Assembly: GCF_001866665.1 (NCBI RefSeq)
Contig: NZ_MLYO01000048.1
Location: 116,975-180,974 of the forward strand
DNA: 64,000 bases
Origin: Streptomyces monashensis
GTDB lineage: Bacteria > Actinomycetota > Actinomycetes > Streptomycetales > Streptomycetaceae
Reading direction: 5' to 3'
How positions within the stretch are numbered: position 1 is the stretch's first letter; each line of letters starts with the position of its first letter. Shown here piece by piece: positions 31,969 through 40,600 of this stretch. The position numbers and the translations under genes are program-made. The notes under the pieces were generated by a model, which saw only the letters and a program-made list of their open reading frames with translations, did no database searches and was not told the origin of the DNA.

Positions 31969-32574
31969 ATGACCGACCCGGTGACGCTGGACGGTGAGGG
32001 ACGCATCGGCGAGTTCGACGAGAAGCGCGCCGAGAACGCCGTGCGGGAGCTGCTGATCGCGGTCGGTGAGGACCCGGACCGCGAGGGGCTGCGGGAGACG
32101 CCGACGCGGGTGGCCCGGGCGTACAAGGAGATCTTCGCGGGCCTGTGGCAGCAGCCGGAGGACGTCCTGACGACGACGTTCGACATCGGTCACGACGAGA
32201 TGGTCCTCGTGAAGGACATCGAGGTGTACTCGACCTGCGAGCACCACCTGGTGCCGTTCCGGGGTGTCGCGCACGTCGGGTACATCCCGTCGACGTCCGG
32301 GAAGATCACGGGCCTGTCCAAGCTGGCCAGGCTCGTGGACGTCTACGCCCGCCGCCCGCAGGTGCAGGAACGGCTCACCACGCAGATCGCGGACTCCCTG
32401 ATGGAGATCCTGGAGCCGCGGGGCGTGATCGTGGTCGTGGAGTGCGAGCACATGTGCATGTCCATGCGCGGTATCCGCAAGCCGGGGGCGAAGACCATAA
32501 CGTCGGCCGTCCGCGGTCAGCTGCGGGACGTCGCCACCCGGAACGAGGCGATGAGCCTGATCATGGCGCGCTGA
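31969..32574 (+). CDS. folE: GTP cyclohydrolase I
   Basis: 201 residues from ATG 31969 (GAGG 8 nt upstream). The enzyme opens GTP to dihydroneopterin triphosphate, the first step of folate synthesis. Zinc ligands and catalytic residues are visible in YSTCEHHLVPF and ECEHMCM. SGKITGLSKLARLVDVYARRPQVQERLT and the C-terminal TRNEAMSLI are the type I signature. It is separated from ftsH by a terminator and faces the other folate genes, which run on the opposite strand. Confidence 0.97.
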   Translation: MTDPVTLDGEGRIGEFDEKRAENAVRELLIAVGEDPDREGLRETPTRVARAYKEIFAGLWQQPEDVLTTTFDIGHDEMVLVKDIEVYSTCEHHLVPFRGVAHVGYIPSTSGKITGLSKLARLVDVYARRPQVQERLTTQIADSLMEILEPRGVIVVVECEHMCMSMRGIRKPGAKTITSAVRGQLRDVATRNEAMSLIMAR

Positions 32575-32613
32575 ACCGCGCGCCGGACCCGGCAGGGCGA
32601 GGCCGCCGGGCGC

Positions 32614-33102
32614 TCACGCCGCCGGCTCCGCTCCCGGGTGGTTCTGGTCCTCGTCGTCCGGGAGCTTGCACACGCGCTCCAGGAACAGGGCCGCCACTAT
32701 CACCGCGACGCCCGCCAGCACCGAGAAGCCGGCGTAGATGGCCTGGTCGCGGCGGTTGGGGAAGTCCAGCAGCTCCAGCAGGAACACACCCGTGCCGCCG
32801 TACATGCCGGCGACGAGGGCCGCGACCAGGGCGCTGGCCTGTCCGAAGACGACCGCGCGGGCGGCCATCAGCGGGTCGACGCCCTTGGCGCCCGGCCGAC
32901 GCTCGCGCTGGGCCTTGAGCCGGGCGCGCAGCGAGAGCGCCGTCGCGGCCAGGACCACGGCGATCAGCGCGAGCACGATGGGGGCGGCCAGGGGGACGCT
33001 GGGCAGGGTCCCGATCGCGTTCCAGAGGCGGGCGCCCGCCCAGGACAGGACTCCGGCCACGACGAACACGCCGGCCAGCACCCTGATGCGCAGCTCTTTC
33101 AC
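32614..33102 (-). CDS. DUF3180 membrane protein
   Basis: 162 residues with four hydrophobic segments (near 10-27, 38-58, 82-113 and 123-142) and short cytoplasmic ends. It matches the actinobacterial DUF3180 family, which commonly follows folK. The role is unknown; its position suggests it belongs to the folate operon or is read through from it. No catalytic motif is seen. Confidence 0.85.
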   Translation of the reverse strand: MKELRIRVLAGVFVVAGVLSWAGARLWNAIGTLPSVPLAAPIVLALIAVVLAATALSLRARLKAQRERRPGAKGVDPLMAARAVVFGQASALVAALVAGMYGGTGVFLLELLDFPNRRDQAIYAGFSVLAGVAVIVAALFLERVCKLPDDEDQNHPGAEPAA

Positions 33103-33174
33103 GGTGTCCCTTCAGCTCCCCCGGACCGGCCCGGACCGCGGTCGTATCCGACCTTGTCGTCTTGACCTTAACGA

Positions 33175-33786
33175 CTACTCGGGCAGTCGGAGTTCCAGGT
33201 CCGCGCGGGGCGCCACGCCCTCGCGGGTGACGGCCGCCAGCAGATCGGCGACCGGGCCCCGGCCGGGGAGCTGGGCCTGCGGGTCCACGTCGTGCCAGGG
33301 GGCGAGCACGAAGGCGCGCTCGTGGGCGCGCGGGTGGGGGAGCGTGAGCCGCGGGTCGTCGGAGGTGACGTCGGCGTAGGCGACGATGTCGACGTCCAGG
33401 GTGCGCGGGCCCCAGTGCTCGTCGCGGACCCGCTTGAAGGCCTCCTCGACGGCGTGCGCGCGCTCCAGCAGGGACTCGGGGGGCAGGGTGGTCTTCAGGA
33501 CCACGACCGCGTTGAAGTACGACGGCTGGGTGCCGGGCGCCACGCCCCACGGCTCGGTCTCGTACACCGGCGAGACCGCTTTGACGCGCACTCCCGGGGT
33601 GTCCTCGAGCGCGTCGACGGCGCCCTGGAGGGTCTCCAGGCGGTTGCCGAGGTTGGCGCCGACGGAGATGACGGCCCATTTGGGGTTCTGCAGGGTCGTG
33701 TCGGCGGCGTCGACCTGCTCGACGACCGAGGCGGGCACCGGCTGGACGGTCGGGTCGCTGTGACCCTGGAGGTACGGTCGGGTCAT
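33175..33786 (-). CDS. folK: HPPK, 6-hydroxymethyl-dihydropterin pyrophosphokinase
   Basis: 203 residues from ATG 33786. HPPK blocks: VISVGANLGNRLETLQGAV, SPVYETEPWG, FNAVVVLKT, and the signature RDEHWGPRTLDVDIVAY with LTLPHPRAHERAFVL. A 38-residue N-terminal extension precedes the core, as in other Streptomyces. Its ATG overlaps the folB stop (ATGA), so the two are translationally coupled. Confidence 0.96.
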   Translation of the reverse strand: MTRPYLQGHSDPTVQPVPASVVEQVDAADTTLQNPKWAVISVGANLGNRLETLQGAVDALEDTPGVRVKAVSPVYETEPWGVAPGTQPSYFNAVVVLKTTLPPESLLERAHAVEEAFKRVRDEHWGPRTLDVDIVAYADVTSDDPRLTLPHPRAHERAFVLAPWHDVDPQAQLPGRGPVADLLAAVTREGVAPRADLELRLPE

Positions 33787-34142
33787 ACTCGGCTCCTGGT
33801 GATGGTGACGGTCACGTCGTCGAAGGGGACGGTGATCGGCGCGTCCGGCTTGTGGACGCACACCTCCACCTCCAGGACCCCTTCGTGCTTCAGACAGGTG
33901 CGCGCGATCCGCTCGGCGAGCGTCTCGATGAGGTTCACCGGCTCGCCCTCGACCTCGGCCACGACCTCCTCGGCCACGATGCCGTAGTGCACGGTCTTCG
34001 TGAGGTCGTCGTCCGCCGCGGCCGGCCGGGTGTCCAGCCCGAGGACGAGGTCCACGATGAAGGTCTGGCCCTCTTCGCGCTCCTTGGGGAACACACCGTG
34101 GTGCCCGCGGGCCCTGAGGCCGCGCAGCGCGACACGATCCAC
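33783..34142 (-). CDS. folB: Dihydroneopterin aldolase
   Basis: 119 residues from GTG 34142, with AGGAG 8 nt upstream. Typical features: VALRGLRARGHHGVFPKEREEGQTFIVDL, the dihydroneopterin-binding start, and INLIETLAERIA-like VNLIETLAERIA. It makes 6-hydroxymethyl-dihydropterin for FolK. It lies downstream of the NTF2-like gene with a 250-bp gap (34143-34392) containing GC repeats and a short GTTTCC/GGAAAC hairpin, so folB-folK may have their own promoter. Confidence 0.95.
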   Translation of the reverse strand: MDRVALRGLRARGHHGVFPKEREEGQTFIVDLVLGLDTRPAAADDDLTKTVHYGIVAEEVVAEVEGEPVNLIETLAERIARTCLKHEGVLEVEVCVHKPDAPITVPFDDVTVTITRSRV

Positions 34143-34392
34143 GCGAATCACTCCTGCAATCGTCGGGATGGACCGGTCCGTACCGCGTGCGGGCGGCACA
34201 CCGGCCTGAAGACGAATCTACCTGCGGGTGCTGACACAGCCGGGGCGCGGGGCCGCGGGGCCGCGCGGGGACCATGAGCGTTCATCTCGTGTTTCCCCCG
34301 GGAAACCCGGCCACGCCATGGGCTGATAGCCGCTCATACCCCGGGGTAGGTGATTCCAACCACTTCTCCGCGACCGTGGAACCGCCGTCGGT

Positions 34393-34953
34393 TCAGCCGA
34401 GAGGGCCTTCGTCCGGATTCGTGCCGTTCGTCCCTGGCTCGTCGTCCATGGCGTCCATGTCCTCGACGACCTCGGCGTCCTCGCTCTCCGCCATCACGGG
34501 GGAGGCGTGGTGCGACCAGATCTTCCAGCCGGCCGGGGTGCGCCGGAACACGTTCGTGGCGACGACGAGCTGGCCGACCAGCGGCCCCAGCTCCCCGCCG
34601 TCCGCGGGGGCCGGGCCACCGCTGAGGATGTTCTCGGTGCAGGTCACGAGCGCCGTGTCGCCGGTGACGGACACGTGCACGTCGGTGAGGAAGAACTGGA
34701 TGTAGTCGGTGTTGGCCATGATCAGGGCGTACGACCTGAGGACCTCGCCGCGGCCGGTCAGCACGGGCCAGCCGGGGTGCACGCAGGAGATCACCCCGGT
34801 GTCGGCCGGGTCGTGGTACTCCTCGTCCACGCCGAGGTCGGCGGGGCTGAGCCAGAGCGAGGACAGCTCCTCGAAGTCGCCGCACTCCATCGCCTCGTAG
34901 AAGGCGGTGTTGGCGGCCTCCACCTGTTCGACGTCGGTGTGCGGGGCGCTCAC
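34393..34953 (-). CDS. NTF2-like (SnoaL_3) protein in the folate operon
   Basis: 186 residues. The NTF2/SnoaL-like fold is indicated by VEQVEAANTAFYEAMECGDFEELSSLWL, HPGWPVLTGRGEVLRSYALIMA and TNVFRRTPAGWKIWSHHASPV. The C-terminal 35 residues are acidic and disordered. Its ATG overlaps the folP stop by 4 bp, so it is cotranscribed and coupled with folP. Such proteins are enzymes or binding proteins with varied ligands. A pterin-related role is suggested by position only. Confidence 0.85.
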   Translation of the reverse strand: MSAPHTDVEQVEAANTAFYEAMECGDFEELSSLWLSPADLGVDEEYHDPADTGVISCVHPGWPVLTGRGEVLRSYALIMANTDYIQFFLTDVHVSVTGDTALVTCTENILSGGPAPADGGELGPLVGQLVVATNVFRRTPAGWKIWSHHASPVMAESEDAEVVEDMDAMDDEPGTNGTNPDEGPLG

Positions 34954-35864
34954 TGCTCTCCTTCCACCCCGCGCTCGCCGCCGCCGTCCGGCGTGTGAAC
35001 CGTTTCTCGAGCCCGCTCCACGGCCCGCGCGACCCGCACCGCGTCCGCGGTGGCGCGTACCTCGTGGACGCGCACCGCCCAGGCGCCGGAGTGCGCCGCG
35101 AGCGCGGAGACGGCGGCCGTGGCGGCATCACGCTCCCTGGCCGGCGGGGGCGCCCCCTCCGGGCCGGCCAGCACCCGGCCGAGGAACCGCTTGCGGGAGG
35201 CGGCCACGAGCAGGGGGTGGCCGAGGACGCGCAGGCGGTCGAGGTGGGCGAGGAGAGTGAGGTCGTGCCCGGCCTCCTTGGAGAAGCCGAGGCCGGGGTC
35301 GACGACGATGCGGTCCGGGGCGACGCCACCCGCCAGAACGGCCTCCACGCGCGCGTGCAGCTCGTCCACGACCTCGGCGACGACGTCCTCGTAGACGCCC
35401 CGGACGTTGCCGCCCGCCAGGAAGCCACGCCAGTGCATGACGACGAACGGGGCGCCCGCCGCGGCGACCACGGGGATCATCGCGGGGTCGGCGAGGCCGC
35501 CGCTGACGTCGTTGACCAGCGCGGCACCCGCAGCGAGGGACTGTTCGGCCACGGAGGCGCGCATGGTGTCGACGGAGACGACGACACCCTCGGAGGCGAG
35601 ACCGCGCACGACGGGGATGACGCGCCGCAGCTCCTCGGCCTCGTCCACGCGCGTGGCGCCGGGCCGGGTGGACTCGCCGCCGACGTCGACCAGGTCCGCG
35701 CCCTCGGCGACGAGGTCCAGGCCGTGCTTGACGGCGCGTGTCGTGTCGAACCAGCGGCCGCCGTCGGAGAAGGAGTCGGGGGTCACGTTGACGACGCCCA
35801 TGACCGCGCACCGGTCCCATGCCGGAAGGCCCGCCACCCGGCCGCGTCCGCTGAGATTGTTCAT
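34950..35864 (-). CDS. folP: Dihydropteroate synthase
   Basis: 304 residues. Loop motifs: MGVVNVTPDSFSDGGRW, VDVGGESTRPGATRV, VVSVDTMRASVAEQSL, LVNDVSGGLADPAM, DPGLGFSKEAGHDLTLL and PLLVAASRKRFLG. It condenses pABA with the pterin pyrophosphate and is the sulfonamide target. It begins the minus-strand folate run (folP, NTF2-like, folB, folK, DUF3180). Confidence 0.97.
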   Translation of the reverse strand: MNNLSGRGRVAGLPAWDRCAVMGVVNVTPDSFSDGGRWFDTTRAVKHGLDLVAEGADLVDVGGESTRPGATRVDEAEELRRVIPVVRGLASEGVVVSVDTMRASVAEQSLAAGAALVNDVSGGLADPAMIPVVAAAGAPFVVMHWRGFLAGGNVRGVYEDVVAEVVDELHARVEAVLAGGVAPDRIVVDPGLGFSKEAGHDLTLLAHLDRLRVLGHPLLVAASRKRFLGRVLAGPEGAPPPARERDAATAAVSALAAHSGAWAVRVHEVRATADAVRVARAVERARETVHTPDGGGERGVEGEQ

Positions 35865-35996
35865 ACGTTCAGCGTAGGCCCAGGAGCGGACCGCGAACGC
35901 GCGGCGGCCCGGGCGGAAGCCCCTGCTGGAGGAGGTGGGGCTGCCGTCCGGGCCGGTCCTCGGACATGCCGCGCGGGGCGGTGCCGTTCGCGCCGT

Positions 35997-37835
35997 TCAG
36001 GCCGCGCGCATGTCGTGTTCCGCCACCGCGTGCGCGCAGGGGCGCTGGGCGGCCGCCCTGCGTCGGCGCAGGAAGCGCGGGAGCGGCAGGGCGACGTGGA
36101 CGAAGCCCTCCGCCTGCATGGCCGCGAAGCCGATGCGGGGCAGGTCGGCGGAGTTGCGGTAGACCACGAAGCGCGGCTCCCAGCGCGGCTGGAACTTGGC
36201 GTTGAACTTGTACAGCGACTCGATCTGGAACCAGCGCGAGAGGAACACCAGCAGCCCGCGCCAGGCGCGCAGCACCGGGCCGGCGCCGATCTTCTCCCCG
36301 CGCGCGAGGGCGGAGCGGAACATCGCGAAGTTCAGCGAGACCTTGGTGACGCCGAACTTCGGCGCGGCCTGGAGGGCGGCGACGATCAGGAGCTCGTTCA
36401 TGCCCGGGTCCGCGCTGCGGTCGCGCCGCATCAGGTCCAGCGAGACGCCGTCCTTGCCCCACGGCACGAAGTGCAGGATCGCCTTCAGGTCGCCGTACTC
36501 GCCGGGCTCGTCGTCCTGCTTGTGCGCGGTGGCGATCAGGCAGTCGCCGTCGGCCGGGTCGCCGACGCGGCCGAGCGCCATGGAGAAGCCGCGCTCGGTG
36601 TCCGTGCCGCGCCAGTCGTCGGCGGCACGCCGGATGCGCTCCAGCTCGCCGTCGCTGAGGTCACGGATGCGCCGTACCCGGGTTTCGTAGCCGGCCCGCT
36701 CGATGCGCTTGACCATTTGTCGGACGTTGCGCATCGCGCGTCCGGCGAGCGAGAAATCCGCGACGTCCACCACCGCCTCGTCGCCCAGTTCCAGGGCGTC
36801 CAGGCCGGTCTCGCGGGTCCACACCTCGCCGCCCGTCTCCGAGCAGCCCATGACGGCCGGGGTCCACGAGTGGGCCTTGGCCTCGTCCATGAAGCGCTCG
36901 ATGGCGCCGGGCCAGGCCTCGACGTCGCCGATGGGGTCGCCGCTGGCGAGCATCACGCCCGAGACGACGCGGTAGGTGACCGCCGCCTTGCCGCTGGGCG
37001 AGAAGACGACCGCCTTGTCGCGGCGCAGCGCGAAGTGGCCGAGGGAGTCCCGGTGGCCGTGCTTGGCCAGCAGCGCGCGCAGCTGTGCCTCGTCCTCCTC
37101 GGTGAGCCGCGCGGCCGGGTGCTCGGGGCGGAAGGCCAGGTAGATCGTGGTGACCGCGGTGATCCAGCCGAGCGCGCCGAGGGAGAAGGCGACGGTCCAG
37201 GAGGCGTTGCCCGCGTAGTCCACGGGGCCCTCGAAGCCGAACAGGCCGTAGACCACGTGGGTGAGCCGGTCCGCCAGGCTAGGGTTGCCGATCGTCCGGT
37301 GCGGGTGAACGCTCACGATCACGAGGCCGAGGACCAGGGAACCCGCACTCATGAGTACGAAGTTGGTAAGAGCACGCCACCTGCTGCGCGGGTCCGGCAG
37401 CGCCGCGAACTCGTTCCGGTGCCGCAGCAGCGGCAGGAGCAGCACGACCGCGATCAGCATGCCGGCGAGCGAGTGGCGGTACGCGAACTGCGCCACGGCA
37501 CCCGCGGGCAGCAGCGCGACCGCGGCCCGCCACGCCCGGCGTTTGCGCCGTTTGAGCCCGTGCGCTAGGAGAAGGAGCAGCACACCCGCGCTCAGCGAGA
37601 GCGCCGCCGCGAAGGGCCCGAACGAGCCCGGCAGCACCTCGGCGAGCGCGTGCATGCGACTGTGGCGGAAGCGCGGGAAGACACCCGCGGCAATGTCCAG
37701 GATGCCCACGAGCGCGGCAGCCCTGCTGACCAGAGTGGGTACGGCCTCCGGACGCGGGCCGCGGAGTATGCGCCGCGCCCGGCTCTTACCACCCGGAACC
37801 TCGCCCGACAATTCCCCATCTATCCTGACAGACAT
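35997..37835 (-). CDS. MprF-like phosphatidylglycerol lysyltransferase domain protein
   Basis: 612 residues. The N-terminal half (about 35-235) has six or so membrane segments. The C-terminal half is a DUF2156/GNAT-like cytoplasmic domain (FSPSGKAAVTYRVVSGVMLASGDPIG; EAWPGAIERFMDEAKAHSWTPAVMGCSETGGEVW; DGVSLDLMRRDRSADPGMNELLI; SLNFAMFRSAL). Relatives transfer lysine from Lys-tRNA to phosphatidylglycerol, protecting against cationic peptides. No lysyl-tRNA synthetase is fused, unlike mycobacterial LysX. It is divergent from the esterase gene. Confidence 0.88.
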   Translation of the reverse strand: MSVRIDGELSGEVPGGKSRARRILRGPRPEAVPTLVSRAAALVGILDIAAGVFPRFRHSRMHALAEVLPGSFGPFAAALSLSAGVLLLLLAHGLKRRKRRAWRAAVALLPAGAVAQFAYRHSLAGMLIAVVLLLPLLRHRNEFAALPDPRSRWRALTNFVLMSAGSLVLGLVIVSVHPHRTIGNPSLADRLTHVVYGLFGFEGPVDYAGNASWTVAFSLGALGWITAVTTIYLAFRPEHPAARLTEEDEAQLRALLAKHGHRDSLGHFALRRDKAVVFSPSGKAAVTYRVVSGVMLASGDPIGDVEAWPGAIERFMDEAKAHSWTPAVMGCSETGGEVWTRETGLDALELGDEAVVDVADFSLAGRAMRNVRQMVKRIERAGYETRVRRIRDLSDGELERIRRAADDWRGTDTERGFSMALGRVGDPADGDCLIATAHKQDDEPGEYGDLKAILHFVPWGKDGVSLDLMRRDRSADPGMNELLIVAALQAAPKFGVTKVSLNFAMFRSALARGEKIGAGPVLRAWRGLLVFLSRWFQIESLYKFNAKFQPRWEPRFVVYRNSADLPRIGFAAMQAEGFVHVALPLPRFLRRRRAAAQRPCAHAVAEHDMRAA

Positions 37836-38035
37836 CGCATCCCGTAGTTCTGCGAGAGACCTTGAACCCGGGCCCGATCAGGGCATCCGGCGACATTGCG
37901 CCCTCTAGGACGGTGTCTCGGTGGGAGAGGTTCACTCCTCACCGGAAAGTCGGGTCAAAGGCCAAGGAAAGCCCCGGGCAAGCTCACGCAATAAGGCGTG
38001 GGTACCGGGCGGAGAGCGCAGGCAGGAAGCACCCC

Positions 38036-39163
38036 ATGGGACTCACGAGCAATAAAGTGCTGTTGCTGGCGATCGTGTTCGCGGCCGTGCTGTTCGCCGG
38101 CACGGTGTGGCTGTGGCCGCGACTGGCACGGCAGAGCTGGCAGTCCATCGGTGGGCGGATCGGGCTGCTGCTGACCACCCAGCTCGCGATCTTCGCCTCC
38201 GTCGGGCTCGCCGCCAACCAGGCCTTCGGGTTCTACGCCAGCTGGGCGGACCTGTTCGGCCAGGAGAACGCCCAGGGTGTGGTCGTCGACCACATAGCGG
38301 GCGGTGGCAAGACCGGTTCGATCAAGGTGGTCTCCACGACCCGGGTCGCGGGCGTGGGCGGGGGGATGCCGCAGCTGACCGGGCAGGTCCAGAAGGTCGA
38401 CATCGTCGGCCGTACGACCCACCTCGCCACCCCTGCCTACGTGTACCTGCCCCCGGAGTACTTCCAGCCGCAGAACCACGCGCGCAAGTTCCCCGTCTCC
38501 GTGGTCCTCACGGGGTACCCCGGCACCGCCGAGGCCCTGGTGAACAAGCTGAACTACCCGAGCACGGCGCAGCAGCAGGCCAAGAGCGGCAAGATGCAGC
38601 CGATGATCCTGGTCATGCTGCGGCCGACCGTGGCGCCGCCGCGGGACACCGAGTGCGTGGACATTCCGGGCGGTCCGCAGGTCGAGACCTTCTTCGCCAA
38701 GGACCTGCGCGACTCCGTGATGGAGCAGTACCGCGTCGACAAGACGCCCGCCAGCTGGGGCATCGTCGGCGACTCGACCGGCGGCTACTGCGCGCTGAAG
38801 ATCGCCATGCACCACCCGGGCTCCTACGCGGCCGCCGCGGGCCTCTCGCCGTACTACAAGGCGCCGATCGACCCCACCACCGGCGATCTCTTCCACGGCA
38901 ACAAGGACCTGCAGAACCGAGCCAACCTGTTCTGGGCGATCGGCCATCTGACCGCGCCCGAGACCTCGCTTCTCGTGACCAGCAGCAAGGTCGGTGAGCA
39001 CAACTACAAGGACACGATGAAATTCATCAAGGCCGTGCAGGGCACGAACGTGACCAGGATTTCCTCGATCATCCTTCCGAGCGGCGGCCACAACTTCAAC
39101 ACCTGGAAGCGGGAGATCCCCCCGACCCTCCAGTGGCTCAGCACGAAGCTGACCGCCAACTGA
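38036..39163 (+). CDS. Membrane-anchored esterase (PF00756-like, antigen 85 related)
   Basis: 375 residues from ATG 38036 (AGGA 8 nt upstream). Two N-terminal hydrophobic segments (8-30 and 40-64) anchor the protein. The alpha/beta hydrolase domain has its nucleophile Ser247 in GDSTGGYCALK and a C-terminal catalytic His in SGGHNFNTWK. The family includes esterase D and mycolyltransferases; the substrate here is not predictable. It is divergent from the lysyltransferase gene across a 200-bp gap. Confidence 0.88.
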   Translation: MGLTSNKVLLLAIVFAAVLFAGTVWLWPRLARQSWQSIGGRIGLLLTTQLAIFASVGLAANQAFGFYASWADLFGQENAQGVVVDHIAGGGKTGSIKVVSTTRVAGVGGGMPQLTGQVQKVDIVGRTTHLATPAYVYLPPEYFQPQNHARKFPVSVVLTGYPGTAEALVNKLNYPSTAQQQAKSGKMQPMILVMLRPTVAPPRDTECVDIPGGPQVETFFAKDLRDSVMEQYRVDKTPASWGIVGDSTGGYCALKIAMHHPGSYAAAAGLSPYYKAPIDPTTGDLFHGNKDLQNRANLFWAIGHLTAPETSLLVTSSKVGEHNYKDTMKFIKAVQGTNVTRISSIILPSGGHNFNTWKREIPPTLQWLSTKLTAN

Positions 39164-39258
39164 AATCGCTGCCCCGACGCCCCGTGAAGCGCACAGTGTG
39201 GCCGTGTTTTTACGGGGCGGGGGCCCGCGATTCGCCTACGCGCGGTAAGTTTCTGGCC

Positions 39259-40515
39259 ATGCCACGTGGACGCCACCGCCATTCCCCACCTCTGCACCGG
39301 CTGTTGCCTCCCTCGGCGATCGCCGGTGTCTCCGTCGTCTGCGCGCTGGGTCCCTGGGCGTTCTCCGGGGCCACGGTGTTGCGCGCCCTGGCCGCGGTCG
39401 CCGCGGCGACCGCTGTCGCCGGCGCGATCGTGATGCGCCGCTGGGACGCGCAGGCGGGCAAGCAGGTCGCCGAACTCACGCGCGCGCGTGCCAGCGACGA
39501 ATGGCGCAACGAGGAACGGGTCGCCGAACTGGAGACCGATCTCGAGGAATCCCGCGAGCTGCGGACCAAGCTGGAGCAGCGGCTGCGCGCCAAGCGTGCC
39601 GAGCTGGCCCGCCTGCGCAACGAGCACGCGGCCCTGCTGCGCCGGTACGCCACGGCGGAGACCGAGCGCGCGAGCGCCCTGGAAGGCCGCCGGCTGCTGG
39701 AGATCGAGGCCGCCGAGCCCTCGTCCTCGCTCGCCCTGCCGCCCGCGCGCAGCGCCGAACCGGAGCCGGAAGCGGCCGAGGCGACGGAGCAGCCCGACAG
39801 CGAGGTGCCGTCGGCGCGCGCGGTCTTCTCGGCCGAGGGCGCCTGGTTGTACAAGCGCGCCCTGACGGCTCTGGCCGGGTTCGAGCAGGAAGCTCCGGCC
39901 GGGACCGAGGTCGTCGACGAGGCCGAGTCCGAGGCGGCCGAGGACACGGCTCCTGAGGCCGGGCTCTCCGACGCCGCCGGTTCCGACGACGCCGTTTCCG
40001 AGGTCGAGGCCGAGGCCGACTCCGTCGCCAAAGGAGAAGGCGCCGAGTCGGCTGGCGAAGCCGAAGCCGAAGCCGGGGCCGGGGAGGACGCCGCGGACGC
40101 GCTGACCGGCGACGTGACCGACGGCGCCGGTGTCGCCGCGAGCGAGGCCACCGCGCAGAGCGCCGATCTCGAGCCGGTACGGCCGATGGGGCAGCCGCCC
40201 GCCGGGCACTTCACGGTGCCGACCGCGGTGGCCGTCGTACCTGCCGCGCCCGCCCGGCGACCGGTGGTCGAGGGTGGTTTCGACTTCTTCGGCACCCAGA
40301 AGGCCGCGCCCCAGGCCGCGCTGGACTCGGTGCAGAACGAGGACCTCGCCGACGTCGTCGGCCCGGAGGCCCTCGCCGTGCACAAGGCCGAGGCCGAGGC
40401 CGCGTTCAAGCCCGCCGACGCGCAGGCGGACGGTGCGGGGCAGGTCATCGACCTGACCGCGCACGACGAGACCGAGCAGATCGACGTCCAGGGCCTGCGC
40501 AGCGCGGCTTCCTGA
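39259..40515 (+). CDS. Membrane protein with coiled coil and acidic Ala/Glu-rich domain
   Basis: 418 residues from ATG 39259. Hydrophobic segments lie near 18-58. A coiled coil (about 65-150: AELETDLEESRELRTKLEQRLRAK and so on) follows. Then comes an Ala/Glu/Asp-rich region (170-310) that is probably disordered, and a conserved-looking end (HFTVPTAVAVVPAAPARRPVVEGGFDFFGTQ). A hypothetical protein with no enzymatic motif. A strong terminator follows it. Confidence 0.75.
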   Translation: MPRGRHRHSPPLHRLLPPSAIAGVSVVCALGPWAFSGATVLRALAAVAAATAVAGAIVMRRWDAQAGKQVAELTRARASDEWRNEERVAELETDLEESRELRTKLEQRLRAKRAELARLRNEHAALLRRYATAETERASALEGRRLLEIEAAEPSSSLALPPARSAEPEPEAAEATEQPDSEVPSARAVFSAEGAWLYKRALTALAGFEQEAPAGTEVVDEAESEAAEDTAPEAGLSDAAGSDDAVSEVEAEADSVAKGEGAESAGEAEAEAGAGEDAADALTGDVTDGAGVAASEATAQSADLEPVRPMGQPPAGHFTVPTAVAVVPAAPARRPVVEGGFDFFGTQKAAPQAALDSVQNEDLADVVGPEALAVHKAEAEAAFKPADAQADGAGQVIDLTAHDETEQIDVQGLRSAAS

Positions 40516-40541
40516 GGCGTGCTCCGCAGTCCTGCGAGGCA

Positions 40542-40576
40542 GTGGGCCCGGCTCCCCCGAGGGGAGCCGGGCCCAC
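40542..40576. terminator. Bidirectional hairpin terminator
   Basis: A perfect 16-bp stem GTGGGCCCGGCTCCCC (40542-40557) / GGGGAGCCGGGCCCAC (40561-40576) with a 3-nt loop, between two convergent genes. Confidence 0.85.
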
Positions 40577-40600
40577 GTCGTCGCGGCGGCCGGCCAGGGG

